Shown piece after piece: positions 1 to 8,544 of a stretch of DNA of 64,000 nucleotides. This stretch comes from Luteimonas abyssi (GTDB lineage: Bacteria; Pseudomonadota; Gammaproteobacteria; Xanthomonadales; Xanthomonadaceae), in the NCBI RefSeq assembly GCF_001482195.1, contig NZ_KQ759763.1, forward strand, positions 2,567,924-2,631,923. Reading direction: 5' to 3'. The notes under the pieces were generated by a model. The model was not told the DNA's origin and did no database searches. It saw only the letters and a list, made by a program, of their open reading frames with translations. Each line of letters starts with the position of its first letter. Position 1 is the stretch's first letter. Made by a program: the position numbers and the translations under genes.

Positions 1-83
1 GGCGGGCGCCCCCGCCGCACCGGGCGGGCGCCCCGCAGCGCGCTCACCCACGGCTTCGATGCGCGGCTGCGGGCGCCGCGGCC

Positions 84-1226
84 TCACCCCTCTCCGCCGC
101 GCGCCTGCGCGTCGTCGTCGCGGGAGGCGGGCGGCGCCAGCACCAGCGCCGTGCCGGTATCGAACTCCGACAACGGGCTCTCGGCCGGACAGATCTCGTC
201 GGGGAAACCGAACTGCGTGCGCAGATCCAGGCCGCAGGCGTTGAGCGCGTCCAGGTCGGTCCGCGGCGCCTTGCAGCGCGCGTCGAACGCCCGCGTGAAC
301 GCATCGCGGCGGATCACGAAATCCTCGCCGCACTTGCGCATCAGGCGCAGCCGATCGAGGTCGTCCTGCGCCGGGTTGACGCCGTCGAGGCCGTACAACC
401 GCAATTCGTCGGCCGTGAGCAGGCGCAGGCTGCGGTTGGGTACGGCCATCATCAGGTCGGCCACCGCGACCGCGGCGCCGTTGCGCTCGAGATAGCTGCG
501 TACCCGGTCGTAGACCGCGCGCAGTTCCGCATTGAGTTCGGCCCGTGTGGTCGCGGTGGAACTCATGCGGATGATGCGGTGGATGCCCACACGCCCGGTG
601 ATCAGCCGGGTGTCGCCGGCGCCGAGCACGAACACGCAAGCGCTGTGGCATGACGCGCCCTCGCGGACCCAGATCGTCCAGCGCGACTCGGCGATGAAGT
701 CGCCGGCACGGATCGCTTCCTCGACCTGGCCACCGACCGAGGTGATGTCCAGCACACGCTTGTCCACGCCCAGCTCGTCGGCCACGGTGGCGGCGCGCTG
801 CACCAGCGCGGTGAAATCGGGTGCGATGCGGCCGTTGTAGCGCACCCGCATCACCCCGCGCTCGCGGCAGGGCATCAGCGCCGCTTCCAGGCTCTCGCGG
901 GTCAGATCGGCCAGCGGCTCGCCATCGCCCTGGGCGACGTAGTCCAGATCGCAGCTGATCGAGGCGTCGCCCGCCGTCAGCGGCAGGTCCGACCAGTCCA
1001 CGTCCTGTTCCGGCGCGGGGGCGTCCGCCACCGCGGGCACGGCATCATCGGGTTCGGGCTCCACCGGTGCGACGCTGAAGGCCCCGCCGTCGTCCGGGCT
1101 CGTGACTGGCACGGTTTCGAGAAGGGTGTCTTCTTCCGGCGACGCCTGCCGCAGGCAGCCCATCAACAGCATGGAAGCCAGGACGGCGAACGTGGCGATG
1201 ACCGGCGACCGCGGCGAAACACGCAT
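84..1226 (-). CDS. Lipoprotein with ClpP/crotonase-like domain (COG3904-like)
   Basis: A 380-residue predicted lipoprotein. The start chosen is the ATG before MRVSPRSP, because it gives a short signal peptide ending in lipobox LLMGC (Cys24). A low-complexity acidic Pro/Ala linker (about 25-75) follows. The region at about 125-225 looks like a ClpP-type serine hydrolase fold: a GG turn (TSVGGQVEEA, about 163), a small-residue segment with candidate nucleophile Ser195 (ASCHSACVF), and a candidate His216 (GIHR). Similar periplasmic ClpP-like proteins are known but their substrates mostly are not. The Ser/His assignment is by motif only. The C-terminal part is Cys-rich (several Cys after residue 290), which suits disulphides outside the cytoplasm. 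Confidence 0.75.
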   Translation of the reverse strand: MRVSPRSPVIATFAVLASMLLMGCLRQASPEEDTLLETVPVTSPDDGGAFSVAPVEPEPDDAVPAVADAPAPEQDVDWSDLPLTAGDASISCDLDYVAQGDGEPLADLTRESLEAALMPCRERGVMRVRYNGRIAPDFTALVQRAATVADELGVDKRVLDITSVGGQVEEAIRAGDFIAESRWTIWVREGASCHSACVFVLGAGDTRLITGRVGIHRIIRMSSTATTRAELNAELRAVYDRVRSYLERNGAAVAVADLMMAVPNRSLRLLTADELRLYGLDGVNPAQDDLDRLRLMRKCGEDFVIRRDAFTRAFDARCKAPRTDLDALNACGLDLRTQFGFPDEICPAESPLSEFDTGTALVLAPPASRDDDAQARGGEG

Positions 1227-1500
1227 GGACGGGAAGGACTCCGATGATGGGGGAATGGACAACCGGGCGCAGGGCAAGGCGCGGAGAACAGTCTAGGCCG
1301 AGGCATCGTGGCCGGAAGAACCGCAGGTGAATCCGGGCGCGGCGGCGCTGAACATCGATTCATGTCGGCATGTCGCGCGGCGGCGAACACTCGCCGGTGC
1401 CGATGAGCCGCTTGCCGCGTGCCGACCCGGTGTCCGGTGACGCACGCCATCGGACGCGGGCGCCATCGCCCTCGCGGCACGCCGCGTCGAACGCCCGGTA

Positions 1501-1911
1501 TCAGGCTGCCGGCGCCGTACCGCCTGCGTTCGCATCCAGCGACGCGAACGCGCCCGCCCATGCGATCGCCTCGGCCTGTTCGCCGGCAGCGAACGTGCGC
1601 ACCTCGGTGTCGGGCAGGAGACGACCCGCGAACCCGGACACGCGATCGAGCCAACCGCGCTCGGAGATCAGCGCCGCACGGGCGAACCGGTCGTACTCGC
1701 CGAGCTTGCCCAGGGCGTACCGCAGATCCTTGCCCAGCGCCTCGGCGCTCAGGCCGGTCATCGCGGTCAGGTCGCAGAACATGCCGATGCGGCGAAAGGC
1801 CGCGAGCCGGGTCTCGACCTCGGCGATGCAGCGGTCGTAGTCGTCGCCGGTCAGCTTGCCGGCGAAGCGGAAGGCGGCGACATGCGCCGGGGCGGGGATC
1901 GACTCGTACAT
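1501..1911 (-). CDS. SpoIIAA/STAS-like protein
   Basis: A 136-residue soluble protein. The sequence resembles the SpoIIAA-like (STAS fold) family found as single-domain proteins in many proteobacteria: a start of the type MYESI, the segment AFRFAGKLTGDDYDR near residue 14, and a central FCDLTAMTGLS strand-helix. No signal peptide or membrane segment is present. Function in this family is poorly defined; membrane-lipid or anion binding has been suggested for some members. The next gene (MAPEG protein) is on the same strand but 73 bases away, so co-transcription is possible but not shown. Confidence 0.7.
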   Translation of the reverse strand: MYESIPAPAHVAAFRFAGKLTGDDYDRCIAEVETRLAAFRRIGMFCDLTAMTGLSAEALGKDLRYALGKLGEYDRFARAALISERGWLDRVSGFAGRLLPDTEVRTFAAGEQAEAIAWAGAFASLDANAGGTAPAA

Positions 1912-1984
1912 GACGTGTTCCGGGGGAGGGACGACCGCGTCACTCTACGCCCGGCCAACGACACCGCGCATCCCTTCGCGACGT

Positions 1985-2383
1985 TCAGAACAGCCGGCCC
2001 AGCACCATCAGCAGGCCCACCACGGAGACGACCCAGACCAGCGAACGCACGTAGGGCACGCCGAGGGCGTACAGCGGCACGTAGGCCACCCGCGCCCAGA
2101 GATAGAGCTGCGCGCCAAGCGCCGAGGTCGCGTCGGCACGCTCCGCCCACAGCACCGCCAGGACGGCAGCGGCGAAGAACGGAAACGTCTCCAGGAAATT
2201 GCGCAGCGCCCGCTCCAGGCGTCCGGCGATGCCCTCGAGCGGCTTGGCCTGTCCGTCGCGGGCACCGGCGTTCCAGGCCAGTCCACGGACATGGGTCATC
2301 GCCGCGGCGGCCAACGCGAGCTGGACGAATCCCAGCACGACCGACCACGCCAGCATGCGCAGTTCCACAGGCAGGAGTTCCAT
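1985..2383 (-). CDS. MAPEG family membrane protein
   Basis: A 132-residue protein with four hydrophobic helices and the MAPEG-type core: NFLETFPFFAAAVL near the middle and a polar N-terminal cap MELLPVE. MAPEG proteins include microsomal glutathione transferase-like enzymes, but the small bacterial members are mostly uncharacterised. The start is taken at MELLPVELRML, since the longer version adds 13 unlikely residues (MATSGTRTPPVAP). It shares the minus strand with the STAS-like gene downstream. Family assignment is good; catalytic activity is not inferable. Confidence 0.75.
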   Translation of the reverse strand: MELLPVELRMLAWSVVLGFVQLALAAAAMTHVRGLAWNAGARDGQAKPLEGIAGRLERALRNFLETFPFFAAAVLAVLWAERADATSALGAQLYLWARVAYVPLYALGVPYVRSLVWVVSVVGLLMVLGRLF

Positions 2384-2586
2384 CGGTGCGACAGGTGGCG
2401 TCCGCGTCCCGGACGTCGCCAAGCTTAGCAGCGGGCCAGGTCGCGCTGAGCGTGTCCGATCGTCCCGTTCGCGACCACGTCCTCACGTCCTGGCCCCGGC
2501 TGTCACCAGTCCAGGTACGTCGAACGACACGGTCTTGCCATCGTCCCGGCTAGGGTCCGGACACGTTCCGCCGCACGAGACGACCC

Positions 2587-3249
2587 ATGATCTTTCGCGA
2601 TTCCCGCATGTCGCTACGCCGGCTCGCCCTGGCCGGCGGCTGCGGCGTTGCCATCGCCATCGCCGGCTGCACGCCGTCATCCGAGGACCGGACCTCGGCC
2701 ACCCCGGACACGACATCCGCCCCCCCGGAAGACCGCGCTACACGCGCATTGCGCCCGGTCCCGGACATCGGCGGCCATGAAGACGGCATGCCCGTGCTCG
2801 ACCCGGGGGTCGACCTGGCCGAGGCTGTCGCGTTCGAAAGCCCGCTCGGGTACACCATCCTGGTGCCGCCTTCCTTCGCGATGACCCAGGAGGAGCCTTG
2901 CTGCGACCAGGCCTACGTCCGCGGCAGTGGTACGCACTTCATGCGGATCGAGCGGATCCGGCCCGACGCGGCACTGGCCGGGCTGGAAGAGGACACGGCG
3001 CTGGCCCTGTCCGCAGTGGGCCAAGCGGAATCGTTCGCCCATCCTGCGCTCGAGGGGCACGACATCGAAAGCGCGTTGCGCGCCCATGCGCCCCGGCTGA
3101 GCGCGACGACCCTCATCACCCGTGTCGGCGAAGGTCGCTACCGCATCACCCGGCATGTTCCGAGAGAAGGCGCCGCCGAGGCCGTCGAGGCCGAGATGCG
3201 CGCCATGCTGGCCAGCATGCGGACCACGGGGCCTTGGGAGGCCCCGTGA
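2587..3249 (+). CDS. Hypothetical lipoprotein
   Basis: A 220-residue predicted lipoprotein with a hydrophobic signal ending in lipobox IAGC (Cys24 from MSLRRLAL, Cys31 from the upstream ATG at 2587). A second ATG at 2608 is an equally good start. The mature part begins with a Thr/Pro/Ser-rich linker, then a compact domain with a CC pair (EEPCCDQAY) and the segment ESPLGYTILVPPSF. I do not recognise a named family. It stands alone on the plus strand, convergent with the next gene. Confidence 0.65.
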   Translation: MIFRDSRMSLRRLALAGGCGVAIAIAGCTPSSEDRTSATPDTTSAPPEDRATRALRPVPDIGGHEDGMPVLDPGVDLAEAVAFESPLGYTILVPPSFAMTQEEPCCDQAYVRGSGTHFMRIERIRPDAALAGLEEDTALALSAVGQAESFAHPALEGHDIESALRAHAPRLSATTLITRVGEGRYRITRHVPREGAAEAVEAEMRAMLASMRTTGPWEAP

Positions 3250-3277
3250 GCCCGCAGCGCGCGGATCACGGAGTCGG

Positions 3278-3514
3278 TCAGACCACCGCTCGCCGGTAGG
3301 TCGCGGCGTTGATGCACGCGAACAGGCTGACCAGGAACCAGCCGAACGGCAGCAACGACAGCGTGAGCAGCCAGGTGATCACGAACGCGACGCAGGCCGC
3401 GACGAACCAGCACAGCGCCGACAGCACGCGCCCCTGAAACAACTGGCCGAGTCCGGGAATGAAGAAGCTGGCGATCGCGGCGATGACATTGCCGGCAGAA
3501 CCCTGTCCACTCAT
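3278..3514 (-). CDS. Small two-helix membrane protein (TM2/Pmp3-like)
   Basis: A 78-residue protein starting MSGQGSAGNVIAA. It has two membrane helices: a glycine/proline-containing one (FFIPGLGQLFQG, about 17-28) followed by a long hydrophobic hairpin to residue 65. The FxPGLGQLxxG motif is typical of small TM2-like and YqaE-like bacterial membrane proteins. Function is unknown; such proteins are often stress-related. It lies downstream of the MgtC-like gene on the same strand, with an 89-base gap. Confidence 0.7.
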   Translation of the reverse strand: MSGQGSAGNVIAAIASFFIPGLGQLFQGRVLSALCWFVAACVAFVITWLLTLSLLPFGWFLVSLFACINAATYRRAVV

Positions 3515-3603
3515 GGCGAATTCCTCGAATGTGAATGGGGCCAGTGTCGCGAGGGGCTCGCCATGTCGGCGTGAACGCGCCTCGCCCGTCCGCGAGCTCG
3601 TCC

Positions 3604-4104
3604 TCAGGAATCCGTGTCCCCCATGTCGGTCGCCTTGCGCCGTCCGGTCAGCCGCGGCAGCAGCGTGACCACGATGTAGGCGGCCAGCGTGGTGATGATC
3701 GCCGCCCACTCCTCGCCCATGCCGGCCGCCATGCCGATCGCCGCGGTCATCCAGATGCCCGCCGCCGTGGTGAGGCCCTCGACCCGCTCGCCCTTGTCGA
3801 GCTTGAGGATCGCCCCGGCACCGAGAAAGCCGATGCCCGACACGATGCCCTGCATCACGCGCGTGACCTCGGCGCCTTCGATGCCGTAGAGCAGTGGCGC
3901 GAGCACGAACAGCGCGGACCCGATCGCCACCAGGATGTGGGTCTTGAGCCCGGCCGCCCGTCCCTTGTGCTCGCGCTCCCAACCGATCAGCCCGCCCAGC
4001 ACCGCGGCGGTGAGCACACGCGCCAGGATCACCGTCATCTCGCCCGCATCCGGGAGCGCGAACTCCTGCGCGAGCGCCCGACCGACCTCGTCGAGCACGC
4101 TCAT
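3604..4104 (-). CDS. MgtC/SapB family membrane protein
   Basis: A 166-residue membrane protein with the MgtC/SapB core: LGGLIGWEREHKGRAAGLKTH (about 35-57) with the conserved GxERE, then IGFLGAGAILK and TTAAGIWMTAAIGMAAG. The family affects Mg homeostasis, F-ATPase activity and virulence in some bacteria; short members such as this one have no settled function. The start is put at MSVLDEVG (4104) rather than ten residues upstream because the upstream segment is not hydrophobic and looks non-coding. There are about five membrane helices. Confidence 0.85.
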   Translation of the reverse strand: MSVLDEVGRALAQEFALPDAGEMTVILARVLTAAVLGGLIGWEREHKGRAAGLKTHILVAIGSALFVLAPLLYGIEGAEVTRVMQGIVSGIGFLGAGAILKLDKGERVEGLTTAAGIWMTAAIGMAAGMGEEWAAIITTLAAYIVVTLLPRLTGRRKATDMGDTDS

Positions 4105-4223
4105 GTCGCCGCTGCCCCAAGGGGATCCGCACACCGTCTGCCCGTTCCCGACATCGCATCCTCCCGAGAATGTCGGCGACGTTAGCGGCCCCGCCCGTCA
4201 GCGCCGGGTGACGGGCGCCGGAC

Positions 4224-4670
4224 TCAGCGCGCGGCGGCCGGCTCGGGGCCCACCACCATCCACGACACCCCGAAGCGGTCCTCGACGATGCCGAAACGGG
4301 TGGAGAAAAAGGTGGGCACCAGCGGCGTCTCGACACGCCCTTCCTCGGCCAGCGCGTCGAACGACTCGCGTGCCTGCGCGTCATCGCGCACCGACAATGC
4401 CAGCGAAATCCCCCGGAATACCGCCTGCCCCTGGGCGAAGCCGTCGGACACCAGGAGGGTGGTCTCGCCGATGCGCAGTTCGCCATGCATCACCGTGTCG
4501 CCCGGCGGCATCGGGCCGCCGCCGGCGCACCCCTCGCCACCGGAATCCGTATCGGCCGGCACATCCGCGAAGCGCATGAGCGCGATCACCTCCGCGCCCA
4601 GCGCCCGGCGATAGAACGCGATCGCCTCCTCGCAGCGACCGTCGAAGCACAAGTAAGGCTGGATACGCAT
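4224..4670 (-). CDS. VOC superfamily (PhnB-like/glyoxalase) protein
   Basis: A 148-residue protein of the vicinal oxygen chelate fold, PhnB-like subgroup: start MRIQPYLCFDGRCEEAIAFY, internal DTVMHGELRIGETTLLVSD, and terminal RFGIVEDRFGVSWMVVG. Such proteins are annotated as PhnB- or glyoxalase-like, but most have no known substrate. The start at 4670 fits the family N-terminus exactly; the longer open frame upstream is not protein-like. It is divergent from the DUF1428 gene, a family often seen next to PhnB-like genes. Confidence 0.85.
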   Translation of the reverse strand: MRIQPYLCFDGRCEEAIAFYRRALGAEVIALMRFADVPADTDSGGEGCAGGGPMPPGDTVMHGELRIGETTLLVSDGFAQGQAVFRGISLALSVRDDAQARESFDALAEEGRVETPLVPTFFSTRFGIVEDRFGVSWMVVGPEPAAAR

Positions 4671-4860
4671 CACGATCGACTCCCATCGGCGAGCCGGAAA
4701 ACGTCCGGCGACCTTGGGAAGACGAACAGGGCGATCCGGAATCGACATGCACCCGACGCCTTCGGGGACGCGCGTCGGGCGTTGTCGATTATCCGCGCGG
4801 TCGTTCGTCGATGACGGGACCGTGCCTCGGAACGGCCCCACCACTTCACTGGAGAACCCC

Positions 4861-5232
4861 ATGTCCTACATCGACGGCTTCGTACTGGCAGTCCCCACCG
4901 ACAACCGCGAGACCTTCATCGCCCACGCCAAGATGGCCAACAGCGTCTTCATCGAATTGGGCGCGCTCCGCGTCATGGAGTGCTGGGGCGACGACGTGCC
5001 CGAGGGGAAGGTCACCGACTTTCGCCGCGCCGTCCAGGCGAAGGACGACGAGACCGTCCTGTTTTCGTGGATCGAATGGCCCGACAAGGCCACGCGCGAC
5101 GCCGCGTTCGAGCAGGCGATGAAGGATCCACGCATGACGCCGGAAGCGAATCCGATGCCTTTCGACGGCAAACGCATGATCTACGGTGGCTTTCGGCCCG
5201 TCGTCGTCCTGCCGGAACCCGGCGCTCAATAG
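4861..5232 (+). CDS. DUF1428 family protein
   Basis: A 123-residue protein beginning MSYIDGFVLAVP, with the DUF1428 features MECWGDDVPEGKVTDFRRAV (about 40-60) and a C-terminal FDGKRMIYGGF. The fold is a ferredoxin-like dimeric alpha/beta barrel; the function is unknown. The ATG follows a GGAGAA ribosome-binding site (4850-4855). It is divergent from the VOC gene, with 190 bases between the starts. A GC-rich hairpin lies just after the stop. Confidence 0.85.
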   Translation: MSYIDGFVLAVPTDNRETFIAHAKMANSVFIELGALRVMECWGDDVPEGKVTDFRRAVQAKDDETVLFSWIEWPDKATRDAAFEQAMKDPRMTPEANPMPFDGKRMIYGGFRPVVVLPEPGAQ

Positions 5233-5253
5233 GGGCGGCCGGTCAGGCCGCCC
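5233..5253 (+). terminator. GC-rich hairpin after DUF1428 gene
   Basis: A perfect 8-bp stem (GGGCGGCC and GGCCGCCC) with loop GGTCA sits directly after the stop codon. It has no T-tract, so it is a weak terminator candidate or an mRNA 3' stabilising structure. Confidence 0.35.
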
Positions 5254-5337
5254 GTCTGAATCCGTGTTCGCTGTCAGGCCGATCCCGACCGCGAGGCGCT
5301 CGACGCATGCCTCGCGGCCGATTTCGGGGTTACCGCG

Positions 5338-6135
5338 TCATTCGACCCGGAATCGCGCCTGGTCGCGTCCGCGGTTGTCGCGCACATAAGAACCCGAGCT
5401 GTAACGCTCATGCGACACGTACGCATCCTTCACCGCGGCACGCGCCCGGTCCCACTCCAGAGGGGATGTGCCACGGCGCTGGCCCCAGTCGCGCGCGAGC
5501 TCCGCATCCAGCGCATCGTCCCAGGGCCGGTCCGCATGCAGGCCGCGCGCGTAGGTACCGTAGCGATAGGCGGGGCGGTAGTCCTCCAGCCTGTCGTCGG
5601 CGCCACGATACGCCGCGCGTTCGAACGTCTCTTCGAAGTAGGCGTCGCTGCGCGCATAAAGAGCGTGGGTGCGTTCGGCGCGATCCCAGGCGTCGCGCGC
5701 CGGGGCGCGGGCCTGCTCCCAGTCCAGCCGTGAATCACCTCGCGTACGATCCCATTCCGCGCGCAGCGCGGTTTCGGACTCGTCCCAACCGCGCTGCAGA
5801 TCCGCCTCGCGTGCCTGCAGGCCGAAGCCGTAAGCGGCCGCGTAATCGCGGTCGTAGTCGTATTCGCCATCCACATCACGCCGCTGGGCATGCTGCTTCC
5901 GCCAGTAGGCGTCCTCGCCGGCGGGATCGATGCGCTCCGCCACCTTGCGCCCCGCGACCGCACCGGCCACCACGCCCACCGCCGCACCGACGAGCGTGCC
6001 GATCGGTCCCAGCATCGTGCCGGCGACCGCACCCGCGGCCACACCGCCCGCTGCGCCACCGACACCGGTACCGACCGGATGCGATGTCTTCGTCTGGTCG
6101 CGCGTCTCGCGCGGAGACATCTCGGAAGTCTTCAT
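5338..6135 (-). CDS. Glycine-zipper protein with tryptophan-acidic repeats
   Basis: A 265-residue protein starting MKTSEMSPRETRDQ. Residues about 22-65 are a glycine-zipper membrane segment (repeated GxxxG: GTGVGGAAGGVAAGAVAG and VGAAVGVVAGAVAG). The rest is soluble, highly charged and rich in W, D, R and Y, with loosely repeated units (RGWDESE, AEWDRTR, LDWEQAR, DAWDRAE, LEWDRAR) spaced 10-20 residues apart. Similar proteins in xanthomonads are annotated only as hypothetical. The glycine zipper suggests a surface or membrane anchor; no function can be assigned. Confidence 0.7.
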   Translation of the reverse strand: MKTSEMSPRETRDQTKTSHPVGTGVGGAAGGVAAGAVAGTMLGPIGTLVGAAVGVVAGAVAGRKVAERIDPAGEDAYWRKQHAQRRDVDGEYDYDRDYAAAYGFGLQAREADLQRGWDESETALRAEWDRTRGDSRLDWEQARAPARDAWDRAERTHALYARSDAYFEETFERAAYRGADDRLEDYRPAYRYGTYARGLHADRPWDDALDAELARDWGQRRGTSPLEWDRARAAVKDAYVSHERYSSGSYVRDNRGRDQARFRVE

Positions 6136-6262
6136 CGCCTCTACCTCGTGACATTGACCATGAGCAGTCACCGTCGCGCCTGGGCAGTGAAACCATCGTA
6201 TGAAGTTGCTGACTGCGGCGACGATTGTTCAGCCGTGTGTAGGTGGCACCGACCGCCACGGA

Positions 6263-6760
6263 TCAGAAATCCACACCCCAGCCGAACAGCAGCCCCGAAT
6301 TGCCCAGCACGAACACTTCACCGCGATAACCGTTGTGTTCGAAACCGACACTGGGAATGACCGCGGGTGCCACGCCGAAACGGTTCAGCGGGATCTTGTC
6401 GCGATGCTCGCCGCGATATCCCGACAACAGGCCCGCCGTCAGCTGCAGGTAGAAGGGCGATTGGTTCGCGCCGTAGCGCTTGCCCGCGTAGGCGTAGGTG
6501 CTGCGCTGGCGGAAGGAGTTCAGGAACGTCGCCCCGCCGACGAACCATTCGGCGTCCGCGGGGCTGTAGTCGAGCGCGACCAGCCCAGGCCGCTCGTGGT
6601 GCTCGGGATCCTCACGGTAATGCATGACCCGGTGCCCGAGCGTCATCGACCAGGCCGGCTCGGGAATGTCCGCATGCGCAGGCAGTGCGACAGCGGCCGA
6701 GAGCAGGCACATCGTCGTGAGAAGCAGATGTTTCGACAGGGCTTGGCGGAAAGACAACAT
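6263..6760 (-). CDS. Small predicted outer-membrane beta-barrel protein
   Basis: A 165-residue protein with a clear signal peptide (cleavage near LPAHA-DIPEP, about residue 30). The mature part alternates aromatic and polar residues as in a small barrel and ends in a terminal Phe (FGWGVDF), the usual outer-membrane insertion signal. Related proteins are sometimes annotated as glycerol-3-phosphate transporter-like without evidence. The start at 6760 gives the signal peptide directly; the much longer open frame upstream lacks protein character. Confidence 0.65.
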   Translation of the reverse strand: MLSFRQALSKHLLLTTMCLLSAAVALPAHADIPEPAWSMTLGHRVMHYREDPEHHERPGLVALDYSPADAEWFVGGATFLNSFRQRSTYAYAGKRYGANQSPFYLQLTAGLLSGYRGEHRDKIPLNRFGVAPAVIPSVGFEHNGYRGEVFVLGNSGLLFGWGVDF

Positions 6761-6864
6761 CGCGCCGCAGCCTAAGTGCCCGCACCTGAACCCCGCCTTC
6801 CCTGTTCCGATCGAACCATGCGCCGCGACGGCGCTCACCCGCAATGCGCGAATCGCGCGCGCCG

Positions 6865-7224
6865 TCAGCGGGTGAAGAACGCCGCGAGCACCAGCACGCA
6901 GAACACGCCGACGTTGAACTTGGGTTCCCAGTACGGCATGAACAGGATGGTGATCGCCAGCCAGCCCAGACCGGCGACGAATGCCAGCGCCAGCGTCGGC
7001 GTCGCGCTGAGCACCTGGGTCGCCCGCCATGCCAGCAGCACGCCCAGGATGCCGAACGCCACCTGGCCCAGGGCGAAAGCCGAATGCAGGCCGTAGTAGA
7101 GCGTCGTCTCCGGCCCGGGCGCGTGCTTTCCACGCAGATGCTGCGAGACCACGTCCACGATGAAATGCAGCACGCCCGACAGGGTCAACCAGCCGAACGC
7201 GGTGTAAAGAATGTACTTGTGCAT
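6865..7224 (-). CDS. Four-helix membrane protein of unknown function
   Basis: A 119-residue integral membrane protein, start MHKYILYTAFGWL, with four hydrophobic segments (about 5-27, 45-65, 70-88, 100-118) and short polar loops, including the HLRGKHAPGPE loop at about 29-39. I do not recognise a named family. It is on the same strand as the outer-membrane gene downstream, 104 bases away. The start fits the first helix; upstream in-frame sequence is not protein-like. Confidence 0.6.
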   Translation of the reverse strand: MHKYILYTAFGWLTLSGVLHFIVDVVSQHLRGKHAPGPETTLYYGLHSAFALGQVAFGILGVLLAWRATQVLSATPTLALAFVAGLGWLAITILFMPYWEPKFNVGVFCVLVLAAFFTR

Positions 7225-7474
7225 GGATGGCGACTCCGGTTCGGACAGTCGAGCGCGGCTCGCGCCCGCCTGCACGTTTCGATCCGCTTCCGATCCCGGA
7301 CCGGGAAGTCCCGTCGGCAACGTACGTCGCAGCGCTCGGGTTGAGGCTAGGGGATGCCATGCATGACCGGAATGCCTGGAACTACAGAAAACGTCGCCGT
7401 TCCTGCAGGCGCGCCGCTCCCTCACGCCGGCCCTGCATGTCAACGAGGACCGGACGAGGCCGAGGGATCGGCGA

Positions 7475-8422
7475 CTACCGGGCCGCCGCGCTGCGGCCGA
7501 GCAGTTCCAGCATGGCGTCCGCGATCTCCGCACCGTGGGTCTCGAGGGCGAAATGCCCGCTGTCGACGAAGCGCACCTCGGCGTTCGGATTGTCGCGCTT
7601 GAACGCTTCGGCACCGGCCGGAACGAAGAACGGATCGTGCCGTCCCCAGATCGCCAACATCGGCGGCCGGTGCTCACGGAAATAGGCATGCAGCTGCGGG
7701 TACTGCCGGATATTGCTGCCGTAGTCGAGCAGCAGATCCATCTGCGGGTCCTCGCCGATGCGTGCGATCGCCGCGGAGGCCAGCTGATGGGTCTCGGGCG
7801 CGATCAACGACGGGTCCTGGACGCCTTCGGTGTACTGCCAGGCGATCATTTCGGGTGTATTGAACCGGCGCAGGCCTTCTCGGTGTTCGGCGATGGGGTC
7901 GGCCCATGCCTTGCGCATATCGGCCCAGCCCTCGCTCAGCCCCTCTTCGTAGCCGTTCCCGTTCTGGCTGACGATCGCCGTGATCTTCTCCGGATTCGCC
8001 ACGGCCAGGCGCCAGCCGACCGGCGCACCGTAATCGAACACGTACAGGGCGTAATGCTGCAGCCCCTTGGCGACGGTGAAAGCATCGATGACCGATGCGA
8101 CGTTGTCGAAGGTGTAGGCGAATGCCGTATCCGGCCGGACGGTGGTCTGGCCGAAACCGGGCAGATCCGGCGCGATCACGTGGTAGTCCTGCGCCAGGGC
8201 CGGGATCAGATCGCGGAACATGTACGACGACGCGGCGAAGCCGTGCAGCAGCAGAACAGTGGGCGCCTCCGGCCGGCCGGCCTCGCGGTAGAACACATCG
8301 ACACCCTGCACCGGGAGCGTGTGATACCGGACTCGGGCCGGGTCGTCGGATGCCGCAGCGGAGAACGCGCTGCCCAGGGTGGCGGCCGCGGCGGCCGCCA
8401 GAAGAAGATGACGGGAGCTCAT
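7475..8422 (-). CDS. Exported alpha/beta hydrolase, haloalkane dehalogenase-like
   Basis: A 315-residue alpha/beta hydrolase with a signal peptide (cleavage near FSAAAS, about residue 25). HGFAASSYMFRDL (about 60) is the oxyanion-hole region. The nucleophile elbow reads YVFDYGAPVG, so the nucleophile is Asp130, as in haloalkane dehalogenases and epoxide hydrolases, not Ser. The catalytic His is in DSGHFALE (His290). The substrate is unknown. The ATG at 8422 follows AAGGA at a good distance. It is divergent from a CGNR regulator across paired TAACCT/AGGTTA repeats and is the likely regulatory target. Confidence 0.85.
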   Translation of the reverse strand: MSSRHLLLAAAAAATLGSAFSAAASDDPARVRYHTLPVQGVDVFYREAGRPEAPTVLLLHGFAASSYMFRDLIPALAQDYHVIAPDLPGFGQTTVRPDTAFAYTFDNVASVIDAFTVAKGLQHYALYVFDYGAPVGWRLAVANPEKITAIVSQNGNGYEEGLSEGWADMRKAWADPIAEHREGLRRFNTPEMIAWQYTEGVQDPSLIAPETHQLASAAIARIGEDPQMDLLLDYGSNIRQYPQLHAYFREHRPPMLAIWGRHDPFFVPAGAEAFKRDNPNAEVRFVDSGHFALETHGAEIADAMLELLGRSAAAR

Positions 8423-8453
8423 GGGGGATCCTTTTATCGTGCGAAGGGGTTCA

Positions 8454-8540
8454 AGTAACCTTTTTAAATGAAAATAAAGGTTACTCTGAGGCAACCCTAG
8501 CCGCGCCGTGATAACCTGTCAACACAATTTTCAGAGGTTA
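8454..8540. promoter_or_regulatory. Two inverted TAACCT/AGGTTA repeats, predicted CGNR operators
   Basis: Copy 1 has arms AGTAACCTTT (8454-8463) and AAAGGTTACT (8476-8485), a perfect 10-bp inverted repeat. Copy 2 has arms TAACCT (8512-8517) and AGGTTA (8535-8540). The core arms are 16 and 17 bases apart, and the copies sit 56-57 bases apart. Both lie between the divergent hydrolase and regulator genes, and copy 2 reaches almost to the regulator's GTG start. A minus-strand -35-like TTGACA (8522-8517) overlaps copy 2, with TAGGGT 17 bases further on. Inference: autoregulatory operators. Confidence 0.6.
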
Positions 8541-8544
8541 CGAA

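Noticed and set aside
1..83. Gene entering the window from the left
   Set aside because: Open frames in the first 83 bases show no family signal; too short to judge.
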